Shown one piece after another: positions 33,640 through 41,927 of a DNA stretch of 50,865 nucleotides. Made by a program: the position numbers and the translations under genes. Numbering within the stretch: the stretch's first letter is position 1; every line of letters begins with the position of its first letter. Source of the DNA: Chloroflexota bacterium. Its GTDB lineage: Bacteria; Chloroflexota; Anaerolineae; Anaerolineales; UBA11579. The notes beneath the pieces are model-generated. The model did no database searches. It saw nothing but the letters and a program-made list of their open reading frames with translations, and was not told the origin of the DNA. The stretch lies in the NCBI GenBank assembly GCA_019456165.1, contig VRUJ01000031.1, positions 1 to 50,865 of the forward strand, read 5' to 3'.

Positions 33640-36072
33640 CTAGCCTTCTCCAGAAGGTAGCTTGATCGTGAAGGTACTCCCTTTGCCTTCCACACTCTCC
33701 ATAATTAGCTCACCGCCATTTGCTTCAACCAGCCGTTTAGAAAGCGGTAATCCCAGGCCGATGCCGCGCGCTTTGGTGGTGAAAAGCGGCTCAAAGATTT
33801 TCTTTTGGTTCTTTTCTGCTATACCACCCCCGCTGTCTTTGACGCTTATGTGAACCCAATTTTGTTTCACCTTCGCTCCAATCTTTATCTGCCCGCCATC
33901 TGGCATAGCCTGGAAAGCGTTGGTGAGCAGGTTATCAAACACTTGGCCAATCTGTGAGGCATCCACAAACACACCTGGCAGTTTGGAGGCAATTCTTGTA
34001 GTAACTTTAATATTTCCAGGTGCCGAGTTTCTTTTGATGGCTTGGGTGATCACATCTCGTATTTCAGTATGCTGTTTGTCAGTAGGTTTTAGTCCGCCAT
34101 AATCGAGTAGATCCGAGACAATTTTCGAGGTGTTGATTACCTCTTGAGAGATAATTTCCAGATATTCGGTTACTTTCTCATCCGCTTCCGGAAGAATAGT
34201 TTTTAGATAATATACTGCGTTTGAGATTCCCGTCATGGGATTGCGCAGTTCATGGCCCACCCCGCCGGCCAACTCACCCAAGACAGCCAGCCTTTCTTTA
34301 CGAATCAACTGTTCCTGAGCGGCCTTTAATTCTCGAGTGCGCGCATCAACCATATCTTCCAGTCGTTCGGAGTATTCTTGAAGCGCCTCTTCTGCTTTTT
34401 TGCGTTCTGTTATATCTCGAGCAGCGCCAATGAAACCAATAACCCTATTATGAGCCTCATCCCACATTGGGCGATTATATCCTTGAAACCAACGCAATCT
34501 GCCATCCTTAGTGATAACGCGGTATTCTGAGGAGGTGGGTTTTCCTGTTAATATCTGCTGCATTCGTTCAACGCTGGCCTCGATTTCGTCTGGATGCAAA
34601 ATATTCGCAACACCGAGTTCCCTTAAATCCTCTTCTGTGTAGCCAACTACACTTTCTATATCTCCGGTGATCCATTCGGGTTGTATGTTTCCTTGCGCAT
34701 CAAATTTATAAGCATAGCCATATGAACGAATCAATTCTGAAACCGTGCGAGAACGTTCCTTGGATTGTCTCAAATCATCCATAGTTTCTTTTAATCGAGA
34801 AGTCATACTCGCTAATGCATCGGTCATTACACCGATTTCATCTTGGCGGATTGTGCTGGGTAATGTTCCCTCCAAATTACCAGTAGTGATCTCGTCAGCG
34901 CTTTTAGTTAGTTGGATAATGGGATCGACGAAGTGTTTGGCTGCCTTTATTCCCAGGAAACCGGCACCAGCCCCGATAATCACCAACAATGAAAAACCCA
35001 ATACAGAAATAAACCTCCTAAGTGCTGCCATGGTTGCTAAAGCTTCTGCTTCCTCGACTTCGGCGATGAGCGCCCAATGGACACCTTCGGTATCTGAGTC
35101 AGTTGCTGCTTGGATGGTGATCGGGGACCAGGAACTTAAGACTTGTACCCCGCGATAATCGGCGATAATATCAGTTCCAGACCCGCCGGAGAGGGCGCTG
35201 TTAGTGGCTGTCGTATCGACGATTACATCGGGATTCAAGATAGTAGTAGTAACTCCCAATTGTTCCAGGAAGCGCGAATCGGTACGAAAGAGATTGTCTT
35301 GTCCGACCAAATAAGTCTCTCCAGTTTCACCCAAACCCGTCCGCTCATGCATCAGCGTGCTTAGCACATCTGCATTAGCTTCCAGGATGATTACACCGAC
35401 GGTTTCACCATCCGGACCCAAAACTGGTACTGCTACTAATAGGTGGTTTCCACCATGCAGAGGACTCTCACGAATATCTCCAACGTAGATTTCTTGTAAG
35501 GCGCTCTCGAAAAATAAGGGGTCAACTTCCCCAGTTTCCAGAAGGTTTGTACCCTGGGACCTTGGGTCTAGTGCGAAAACTATTTCACCATCCAAGTCTA
35601 CCAGCATGATATCCTCGTAAACGCCACCGCCGATTTCAGCGGCAAAAGCGCTCAATACATCATTAGCACGGTTATAAGCCTCAACGAATGCTGGGTGGGT
35701 CGGGTCATTCTTGTACTCTGAAAGAATTGGCAGCCCTTCATTCACTCCTATGCTACCTTTGACGACTACTAGATTTCTGGTAAAAAGGGCATCCCCTTTG
35801 CGGTCAATAATCCAAGCCTGGATTTGGTTGGTTTTCAAAGTTCGTACCGCTTCAAGTTCGTGAAACGTGTATTCAATAAAAGCGTTATTTACCTCTTTAA
35901 TGCTGGGTATAGCTAGCAAGATGCTTAGGGTAATTACGGGAATAACAGCCAGGAGGACGAAAACGACTCTTACCTGAGATGGAATCGAAGTCCGAAAACG
36001 ATCTAAATTGAGTTTCTCACGAAACCAATTAGAGAGTTTATTTTTCCAATTTTCACGCTTATTGTTTGTCAT
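33640..36072 (-). CDS. Membrane sensor histidine kinase (Cache-HAMP-PAS-HisKA-HATPase)
   Basis: An 810-residue kinase. Two membrane helices (about residues 30-55 and 345-370) enclose an extracytoplasmic double-Cache-like sensor; then HAMP (about 372-425), a PAS-PAC domain (about 450-560, VVGYTEEDLRELG ... FIGAARDITERKKAEE), a coiled coil, HisKA with the phospho-His in GGVGHELRNPMTGISNAVYYLK and HATPase (DNLLTNAFQAMPDGG, DSGGGI, GIGLGLPLSK). The kinase core is paralogous to that at 11732-13900. It overlaps or abuts the response regulator downstream. Ligand unknown. Confidence 0.93.
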   Translation of the reverse strand: MTNNKRENWKNKLSNWFREKLNLDRFRTSIPSQVRVVFVLLAVIPVITLSILLAIPSIKEVNNAFIEYTFHELEAVRTLKTNQIQAWIIDRKGDALFTRNLVVVKGSIGVNEGLPILSEYKNDPTHPAFVEAYNRANDVLSAFAAEIGGGVYEDIMLVDLDGEIVFALDPRSQGTNLLETGEVDPLFFESALQEIYVGDIRESPLHGGNHLLVAVPVLGPDGETVGVIILEANADVLSTLMHERTGLGETGETYLVGQDNLFRTDSRFLEQLGVTTTILNPDVIVDTTATNSALSGGSGTDIIADYRGVQVLSSWSPITIQAATDSDTEGVHWALIAEVEEAEALATMAALRRFISVLGFSLLVIIGAGAGFLGIKAAKHFVDPIIQLTKSADEITTGNLEGTLPSTIRQDEIGVMTDALASMTSRLKETMDDLRQSKERSRTVSELIRSYGYAYKFDAQGNIQPEWITGDIESVVGYTEEDLRELGVANILHPDEIEASVERMQQILTGKPTSSEYRVITKDGRLRWFQGYNRPMWDEAHNRVIGFIGAARDITERKKAEEALQEYSERLEDMVDARTRELKAAQEQLIRKERLAVLGELAGGVGHELRNPMTGISNAVYYLKTILPEADEKVTEYLEIISQEVINTSKIVSDLLDYGGLKPTDKQHTEIRDVITQAIKRNSAPGNIKVTTRIASKLPGVFVDASQIGQVFDNLLTNAFQAMPDGGQIKIGAKVKQNWVHISVKDSGGGIAEKNQKKIFEPLFTTKARGIGLGLPLSKRLVEANGGELIMESVEGKGSTFTIKLPSGEG

Positions 36073-36093
36073 AGGTATTCTCGCAATTAAATT

Positions 36094-36348
36094 TCACACA
36101 ACACCCCCAATAGATGGAAAATAGGAATATTGTGTGCTCTGTAAGAAAAAGATTGTACCAGATTGTATATATTTTTTGTAAAGGTTTACCCTTTCAAATT
36201 TATTCCAAAATAATAAATGCCATTTTGAATCAGAATCCCCCGTCTCATCCTCCCCGGTAGGTTTAGCAATTCTTAACGCTTCCAACTCGCGACCCAGTTC
36301 CCTCAATTCGTTGATGAGTTGGGCTTTAGTTTTTTTGCTATCGGTCAT
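36094..36348 (-). pseudogene. N-terminal stub of a sensor-type protein
   Basis: An 84-codon frame. Residues 1-30 (TKAQLINELRELGRELEALR) are the charged coiled coil that commonly opens PAS-type sensor proteins; the remainder has no recognisable domain and is hydrophobic-aromatic. It lies 21 bases upstream of the Cache kinase gene on the same strand. Likely the remains of a truncated sensor gene; a real short protein is possible. Confidence 0.4.
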
Positions 36349-36795
36349 AATTAATCCTGGTTGTTCTAAAGCTCGTTAATTCATCCTGAGATTAGTATAC
36401 AATTTTTCGAACGTAGATGCAATAACTAATGAGTAAGGAATTATGTATGAATGAAAAGGGTACCTTGTGAGGAAATAAAATTAAGATGATCCGTATATAC
36501 ACCCCTCAGGGTAGATTAAAGGTTCATTATTATCATAATTTTCATATTCAGCGAATCCCACCAACAAGCTGCAGGGTAATCAGCAAGAATAAAAGGTTGA
36601 AATCAGAAACCTCACTCTATAAATTTATCTCGTCTCTAGTAAATCCAAAAGGTTTTTAGATATCCATTATAAGGTTGCAACTTCGGTTAAGTTACCATAT
36701 AATCTACCTATTCGGTAAGTGAAGAACCCCGCAGCAAGCTGTGGGTGGTCCACCAATGAAAAAGCTAATAATAACCGATAGTAGAAATTGAAACT
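36349..36795. other. Gene-free stretch with two related palindromic elements
   Basis: No gene is seen in about 450 bases. Two short dyads share a CAAGCTG core: CCCACCAACAAGCTGCAGGG at 36557 and CCCCGCAGCAAGCTGTGGGT at 36727, each followed by an A-rich stretch. They look like degenerate members of a palindromic repeat family with a CAGCAAGCTG centre. Confidence 0.5.
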
Positions 36796-37566
36796 ATGCT
36801 TTTTAAACTAACTGCTGCTTACGGAACAGACAAAGGAAAGATTTACGAAATAAATGAGGATTCGGTTCTCTCTTTAGTTGGCAGCACAAAAAAGAGAGGC
36901 TCATATGGGCTGTTGATTGTAGCAGATGGAATTGGCGGCCATAAAGCTGGTGAAGTTGCTAGTCAACTCGTAGTTGATACAATCCAACAAGAATTGGAAC
37001 CTTTACTCAAGAAGAATAAAGCTAAACCAATATTAAAAAATAAACTTTATCAAGCCGTTAAAAAAGCAAATAAGGTCGTTTACGAACAGGCAAACAATAA
37101 CCCGCAAGAAGTTGGGGATATGGGGAGCACGCTAACATGTGCGTTGATAACCGGAAACACCGCCATCATCGCGAACGTCGGAGACAGCCGCACTTACCGG
37201 CTGCGGGGCGATCATCTATATCAAATCACGGAAGACCATTCCCTGGTCGGGGAGATGGTTCGCAAAGGGCTCGTTCAACCTGAGGAGGTTTTCAATCATC
37301 CCCACCGCAGCGTGATAACGCGGGCATTGGGTAACGAACCTGAGGTAGAAATAGATATTTTGACCGAAAACCTGAATGCAGGCGACCGGCTCCTATTATG
37401 CAGTGATGGCTTATGGGAAATGACTCATGGGGATGAGGTTATCACTGAACTATTACAAAGCAGCTCAGATTTAGATACTGTTGCAAATAACCTGGTAGAT
37501 AAAGCCAACGAAAATGGCGGGCAAGATAATATCAGCGTGGTGGTTGCAGATATTACTGCTGTTTAG
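36796..37566 (+). CDS. PP2C-family serine/threonine phosphatase
   Basis: A 256-residue PP2C/Stp-type phosphatase. Metal-binding motifs are in order: EINEDS near residue 21, VADGIGGHKAGEVAS near 43, TCALI and NVGDSRTYRL near 125, EDHSLVGEMVRKG, ALGNEPEVEID, LLLCSDGLWEM and GGQDNISVVV near 245. It is cytoplasmic. It usually opposes Hanks-type kinases; none is next to it. A bidirectional terminator follows. Confidence 0.93.
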   Translation: MLFKLTAAYGTDKGKIYEINEDSVLSLVGSTKKRGSYGLLIVADGIGGHKAGEVASQLVVDTIQQELEPLLKKNKAKPILKNKLYQAVKKANKVVYEQANNNPQEVGDMGSTLTCALITGNTAIIANVGDSRTYRLRGDHLYQITEDHSLVGEMVRKGLVQPEEVFNHPHRSVITRALGNEPEVEIDILTENLNAGDRLLLCSDGLWEMTHGDEVITELLQSSSDLDTVANNLVDKANENGGQDNISVVVADITAV

Positions 37567-37586
37567 AGATAGCACAAAATTTAACT

Positions 37587-37636
37587 AAAGAAACGCCCCG
37601 TGCAATGATGAAACCATTACCATGAGGCGTTTCTTT
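37587..37636. terminator. Bidirectional rho-independent terminator
   Basis: AAAGAAACGCC and GGCGTTTCTTT form an 11-base-pair stem with a 28-base loop, flanked by T runs on both strands. It lies between the convergent PP2C and VOC genes. Confidence 0.8.
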
Positions 37637-37651
37637 TAATAATAAAGACCT

Positions 37652-38017
37652 TTATTCCTCGTCTCCCCTACCAGTATACAATGCCAGCGTGTTTCCGTCC
37701 GGGTCAGTAAACCAGGCAAACCAGCCCATTCCTGGAATCTCAGTCTTGGGCAGCATAGTCTTTCCGCCGAGAGATTCAGCTTTTTTCAGGCTCGCTTCTA
37801 TGTCATCCGTGCTGACGTACACGATCACATCTCCAATCTTTATTTGGTCATCCACCTTTGGAAATCCTCCGCCCGCGCCTTCCCCTGTCTCGAAGCTGAT
37901 GTAATCCATTCCCGGAACTTCTTCGGTCTTCCAGCCAAACAAGTCTGCATAGAATTTTCCGGTTTCACTCGGATTATTACCCGGAATTTCAACATGCACG
38001 ATAGTGTGTTTGCTCAT
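37652..38017 (-). CDS. VOC (glyoxalase/bleomycin-resistance fold) protein
   Basis: A 121-residue protein of the vicinal-oxygen-chelate superfamily. It has HVEIPGNNPSETGKFYADLFGWKTEEVPGMDY, then VYVSTDDIEASLKKAESLGGK and WFAWFTDPDGNTLALYT. The start is the ATG at 38017 behind a perfect GGAGGT. The group called 27-kDa antigen or glyoxalase-like is closest by eye; substrate unknown. Confidence 0.9.
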   Translation of the reverse strand: MSKHTIVHVEIPGNNPSETGKFYADLFGWKTEEVPGMDYISFETGEGAGGGFPKVDDQIKIGDVIVYVSTDDIEASLKKAESLGGKTMLPKTEIPGMGWFAWFTDPDGNTLALYTGRGDEE

Positions 38018-38029
38018 GGTTACCTCCAA

Positions 38030-38376
38030 ATATCAGATAGTTAATGGCAATATATTAGCACAATTGTTCTATTTTGTTTAGAGTAAATTGATTTAACATA
38101 TCTAGCGATTTTAGATCTAGAGGCTCTCCGCTTCTCTTAGAGCAACGCGCCTTGGCAATACTAAGAAAGACTGTCTCTCTGAGAAGCATAGCGACGAGGA
38201 GTTTCCTTATACTTCCTGGCTGCGGCATATCTTCTTGCAAACACTTGGATACAGACTCTTCGCTTCACTCAGACCTGTCCTAAACGCAGTCATATTAATA
38301 ACATGCAATTTAGCGGATATGTCATTCTGAACCCCCACAGGGGGTGAAAAATCTCGAAAATAGTATCGGGGGCGAG
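38030..38376. repeat. Degenerate TCATTCTGA/GACTCTTCGCT repeat remnants
   Basis: This largely gene-free region has GACTCTTCGCTTCACTCAGA at about 38250 and GTCATTCTGAACCCCC...GGGGGTGAAAAATCT at about 38322-38354, the two halves of the hairpin found in the array at 3698-4240 but in a different order. The second half overlaps the first codons of a possible GTG start of the following gene. No independent gene is supported here. Confidence 0.55.
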
Positions 38377-38907
38377 ATGATTGGCGGGCTGGTGCTATTC
38401 TCTATCGCGATCCCCTTCTACGTGGTTTACTTCCGCAGCCGTGAAAACTGGTGGGCGTTATTCCCCGCTGGAGTGCTTTCCGCGGTTAGTGTCCTAATCC
38501 TCCTGGAAGAAAGCGACATAGGATCAGAAATTGCAGTTAGCATGTTCCTAATTCTTTTAGGATTGGTATTCGGGGTTGTTTATTTTCGTTTTCGCCAGAA
38601 TTGGTGGGCTTTGATCCCCGCAGGAGTACTGGCATCCGTGGGAATAGTGGTTGGACTTATAGGAATGACCAAAGCAGATGACCCGTCCGAAAATATTTTT
38701 AATGGAATATTACTAGCGGGGATCGCATTAACCTTCTTCGTTCTATGGAGGTTGCGTGAAGTACACCCCACAGAATGGGCCAAATATCCAGCCGTGGGGG
38801 TGGGCGCATTCAGCGCTGCAACTCTACTTTTTGGGTCCGAGGGATCCTGGGCAATCGCCCTGATCGCAGCCGGCGGTTGGATGCTTTACCGCTCTTTCAA
38901 AAAGTAA
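38344..38907 (+). CDS. Small multi-pass membrane protein with internal duplication
   Basis: A 187-residue (176 if ATG 38377 is used) membrane protein with about six hydrophobic segments. Two halves repeat: YVVYFRSRENWWALFPAGVL and GVVYFRFRQNWWALIPAGVL, and a weaker third (FFVLWRLREVHPTEWAKYPAVGV). No domain is recognised beyond this. The upstream GTG start lies within a repeat remnant; the ATG at 38377 is an alternative, and neither has a clear ribosome binding site. Confidence 0.72.
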   Translation: MKNLENSIGGEMIGGLVLFSIAIPFYVVYFRSRENWWALFPAGVLSAVSVLILLEESDIGSEIAVSMFLILLGLVFGVVYFRFRQNWWALIPAGVLASVGIVVGLIGMTKADDPSENIFNGILLAGIALTFFVLWRLREVHPTEWAKYPAVGVGAFSAATLLFGSEGSWAIALIAAGGWMLYRSFKK

Positions 38908-39037
38908 CTTAGCCTCAGTAATGCCAGTTCGGATCAATTAAGAATCATTAATATTAATTCTTGCGACCATTGCCGTCTATGGATCACAACTCACCAATCT
39001 TGCACATCACCCAGCGGGATGCTATAATTTGATTCTC

Positions 39038-39110
<73 letters not shown>

Positions 39111-39263
39111 ACAACAAAATGAATCAAATCCCGTTCTCGCAATCTTTGAGCAGTTCAAACCCATTCCCATTTCTGTAACAAATCAATTGGAGCTCTTAAG
39201 TTTGTACACCCTAGGTAAGAGGTAAATAATAATTCCCATTAATTGACATTGCGGTGATCTGGA

Positions 39264-39701
39264 TTATTCAAGATTTTCCAGGTCAGCAATATCTTGGGCC
39301 CGACCTGAAGAATGTTTATTCTTTTTCAGATTTTCCAAGTCAATAAAATTGACTATTAAATCATCAATTTCTACTTCAACCCTTGTTGTATAACAGCTTT
39401 CGAAATCTACACCTGGAAGGGAGGTGATCAAGTCAACACGACTAGGAGGATATCCAAGCTGGATAATAGTGTCTAGTTCCAGGAAATCCTCGGCTTTTAT
39501 TCCTAATGAGCCAAAACCAAATTGTTCAAGCGCTTTTATTATTTTTGCAGCGTTTTCTGGTGTGGATTCTATCCACAATTCAAGATCTTTTGTATACCGC
39601 GGATAACCGTGTAAGGCAACTGCATATCCACCTACAATAATGTAGCGAACCTTATTATCTTTTAATGATTGTATGAACTCTTTGAATTCTTGGTTCAGCA
39701 T
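39264..39701 (-). CDS. Nucleotidyltransferase-fold protein (MNT/AbiEii-like)
   Basis: A 145-residue protein of the nucleotidyltransferase superfamily. It has YIIVGGYAVALHGYPRYTKDLELWI, where the usual catalytic T-x-D-x-D/E pattern appears as TKDLEL, and later PPSRVDLITSLPG and FIDLENLKKNKHSSGRAQDIADLE, all typical of the AbiEii/DUF6036-like group. I start at the ATG at 39701; it overlaps the upstream small gene by 47 bases, which indicates tight coupling and a toxin-antitoxin-like pair. Confidence 0.82.
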   Translation of the reverse strand: MLNQEFKEFIQSLKDNKVRYIIVGGYAVALHGYPRYTKDLELWIESTPENAAKIIKALEQFGFGSLGIKAEDFLELDTIIQLGYPPSRVDLITSLPGVDFESCYTTRVEVEIDDLIVNFIDLENLKKNKHSSGRAQDIADLENLE

Positions 39702-39861
39702 TGTATTTCCAACTGTTAAACTCTTGCCGTATCCGTTCAAGAGCCCCCAAACGGACTTCGAAGGGTTGTGTTCTCCAAAAGGCAGCGTCATTTTTTGAGT
39801 CAAAAAGGTGTGTTTTTTTGACTATTGGAGCAATAGATTGGGCTTTATCATTGTGTTTCAT
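39655..39861 (-). CDS. Small partner protein upstream of the nucleotidyltransferase
   Basis: A 68-residue protein with the pattern VKKTHLFDSKNDAAFWRTQPFEVRLGALERIRQEF and a basic C-terminus with EPRIQRVHTIIKR. Short proteins with this LFD-x-FW...R-L-x-A-x-E-x-R-R layout often precede nucleotidyltransferase genes. The ATG at 39861 is my choice; the frame stays open further upstream without family-like residues. The 47-base overlap with the next gene supports a two-gene module. Its biochemical function is unknown. Confidence 0.75.
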   Translation of the reverse strand: MKHNDKAQSIAPIVKKTHLFDSKNDAAFWRTQPFEVRLGALERIRQEFNSWKYNAEPRIQRVHTIIKR

Positions 39862-39982
39862 TACAGTCCTATTATACCTTGTTCGTATATTGTTGTATGC
39901 TAATGAGTAAAATAATTTCTTGGAGTATAATGCTCTCACTCAATGGTAAGCAACAAATTAATATCTCAAGGAGAATTTTAGA

Positions 39983-40141
39983 ATGTTTTGGTTTGCGCTC
40001 ATTTTAGCCATAGTAGTCAGCCTCGCAGTTGGTTTATTCACCCGCGACATAACCCGTGCTTTACGGGCAGGATTGATCACCTTGGGGGCGGGAGTTGTCC
40101 TAAGTCTGGTATTAATTTTCAGTGGAATGATGGGGGGCTAA
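39983..40141 (+). CDS. Small two-helix membrane protein
   Basis: A 52-residue protein beginning MFWFALILAIVVSLAVGLF, a central TRDITRALRAG loop and a second helix LITLGAGVVLSLVLIF, ending GMMGG. AAGGAG precedes the ATG by about ten bases. Both helices are well formed, so it is likely real despite its size. Function unknown. Confidence 0.65.
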   Translation: MFWFALILAIVVSLAVGLFTRDITRALRAGLITLGAGVVLSLVLIFSGMMGG

Positions 40142-40245
40142 AGAGTATCTCCTCGAAGAAACATTTTTCAACCCTTCCACATTTCTATATATTTTTGATA
40201 TTATTTGGATGAATTTGTTATCTAACCATAATTAGGAGCTGGTTT

Positions 40246-40707
40246 ATGCAATCGGATGTTAAAACTGTAGAACAATACCTAGCTGAACTTCCTGAAGATC
40301 GCAAGGCGGCCTTGGAAAAAGTCCGTCGGATTGTATTGGAGAATCTACCCACAGGATATGAAGAAGTGATGAACTGGGGCATGATAACCTATCAAGTACC
40401 CTTGGAAACATTTCCAGATACCTACAATAAAAAACCGCTGATGTACGCCGCGCTTGCCTCGCAAAAGAACTATACGACGCTCTACTTAATGGGCATTTAT
40501 TCCAAAGTTGAGGCCGCCGCAGAATTCGAAACCGCTTACAAAGCTACCGGCAAAAGGTATGACGTTGGGAAATCCTGCGTGCGCTTCCAGTCCCTGGATG
40601 ATCTGCCTCTTGCACTGATCGGCGAAACTATCGCAGCATTAGAAGTAGATAATTTTCTGAACCAGGTCGAGGCAGCCAGACCTGCTCGGAAGAAGAAAGC
40701 TGCCTAA
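40246..40707 (+). CDS. DUF1801-family protein
   Basis: A 153-residue cytoplasmic protein of the DUF1801/YdhG-like family, whose fold is related to the iron chaperone frataxin-like group. Visible are VEQYLAELPEDRKAALEKVRRIV, YEEVMNWGMITY and MYAALASQKNYTTLYLMGIY. AGGAG precedes the ATG. The tail is Lys/Ala rich. Function unknown. Confidence 0.88.
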   Translation: MQSDVKTVEQYLAELPEDRKAALEKVRRIVLENLPTGYEEVMNWGMITYQVPLETFPDTYNKKPLMYAALASQKNYTTLYLMGIYSKVEAAAEFETAYKATGKRYDVGKSCVRFQSLDDLPLALIGETIAALEVDNFLNQVEAARPARKKKAA

Positions 40708-40974
40708 AACCGATCATATGACTCTTAAACAGTAGGTTATAGATTCGATTCCTATATGGGTCACCTTATTGTCGGGGTTATCCTTTGAGATGATGCCACA
40801 TTTGCGGATTAACTAGGCTTTGATATGGGGAAATCCCTTGAGTGTTCCGATTGCCCTAAATGCTAAAATTTTTTTGGGGGGGGGAACTATGCAATCTACA
40901 AATTACATTTTCTTCAACTTTTGGTATAATCTTCCTATGTATTAGTCTCCATTTCCAGGATTTCCACTCAATAA

Positions 40975-41322
40975 ATGGAAAAGAAAAAGCGCTCTCTCGC
41001 AGACCTCGTGCAGCTCCTTCGCTAGTTAATTCCCAGTTTAATGGCTTTTTTCGGGGCTGGCTATCCTATCGTTGAGCATATTTCTTTGCGCTCAAGCATC
41101 CATCTCGATTGGCATACAATTCGAGAAAGTATAATGCTCGGTACGTTGGGACCGTTAATGATGTGGCTAAGCCTTACGTGGTTGGCAAAAGCTTTTGCTG
41201 AACGAGAAGTAGCCGAAAAGATACTAGCACACCGCAACCTGGACGCTATTTGCCGTTGGTTCATCTCAATCAGGCTGGCTGCTTGGCGGGTTCACTCTGT
41301 TCCATTATGCGATTTCGTATGA
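40975..41322 (+). pseudogene. N-terminal remnant of a membrane sensor kinase
   Basis: From ATG 40975 the frame reads MEKKKRSLADLVQLLR, an in-frame TAG at 41023-41025, then LIPSLMAFFGAGYPIVEHI and a second hydrophobic segment GTLGPLMMWLSLTWLAKAFAEREVAEKILAHRN. This is the two-helix start of NarX-like kinases; after HRNL the frame loses similarity and stops at 41322. No HisKA or ATPase domain follows. I judge it a decayed gene. Confidence 0.55.
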
Positions 41323-41437
41323 CCGGATAATCTGGTTAATCAACCAAAAGCATATTCCCCGTTTGAGCAACGACCCCTTGTAAGCGGGTGAGGGTGTGCT
41401 ATATTATTAGAACTATTGAATTTAAAGGAGAACTAAA

Positions 41438-41800
41438 ATGGCAAAGATCCTTGTACACATTACACATGGTCCTGAACACCCCACCAGAGCGGCTCTTGGT
41501 TTCCACGTTGCTAAAGCTGCCTTAGAAGAAGGTCACTCGGTGACACTCTTTCTAGCCGGAGATGGCGTGCAGTTGATGCGCGACGGCGCAATTGATAACG
41601 TAAAAGGTCTCGGCACTGGTAATCTACGCGAGCTATATGACGCCGTAGTTGCTGGTGGAGTAAAGATCTATCTCTCCGGCATGTCGTCAAAAAGCAGAGG
41701 GCTGACCGAAGCAGAGCTAGAGGGCAAACCATATGAATTTGCCCTCCCCAAGCACCTCGTGCAGCTTGCCGTTGAACACGACCGCATGTTTACGTATTAG
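41438..41800 (+). CDS. DsrE-family protein without the conserved cysteine
   Basis: A 120-residue DsrE/DsrF-like protein. It has AKILVHITHGPEHPTRAALGF, GHSVTLFLAGDGVQLM and IYLSGMSSKSRGLTEAELEGK. In this family a Cys usually lies in the YxCGxC segment; here Ser80 takes its place. It is the same length as the protein at 46906-47268, in which the same position is TGA. AAAGGAG precedes the ATG. An upstream CCCTCACCC-type element supplies GTGCTATATT, a likely -10 region. Confidence 0.88.
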   Translation: MAKILVHITHGPEHPTRAALGFHVAKAALEEGHSVTLFLAGDGVQLMRDGAIDNVKGLGTGNLRELYDAVVAGGVKIYLSGMSSKSRGLTEAELEGKPYEFALPKHLVQLAVEHDRMFTY

Positions 41801-41927
41801 AAATTTACTAGCCTCATCCCGTCCCAGGTCGCAGAACTGAGGGCGGGGTGAGGTTGTGCTATAATGTAAATAGGCAAGTGAAACCATAATAAACTATTGC
41901 CCCAGAGGGGGCGAAAGGGGTTCTGCT

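Noticed and set aside
38055..38240. Short minus-strand frame of 61 codons in the repeat-remnant region
   Set aside because: Composition follows the repeat debris and there is no start context.
40730..40766. Partial tRNA 3' end (ATTCGATTCCTAT followed by TGGGTCACC) as an attachment site
   Set aside because: The T-arm pairing is poor, there is no 5' half and no integrase nearby; too weak to call.
41023..41025. In-frame TAG in the sensor-kinase remnant as pyrrolysine
   Set aside because: The frame loses similarity soon afterwards and lacks all catalytic domains; a pseudogene explains it.
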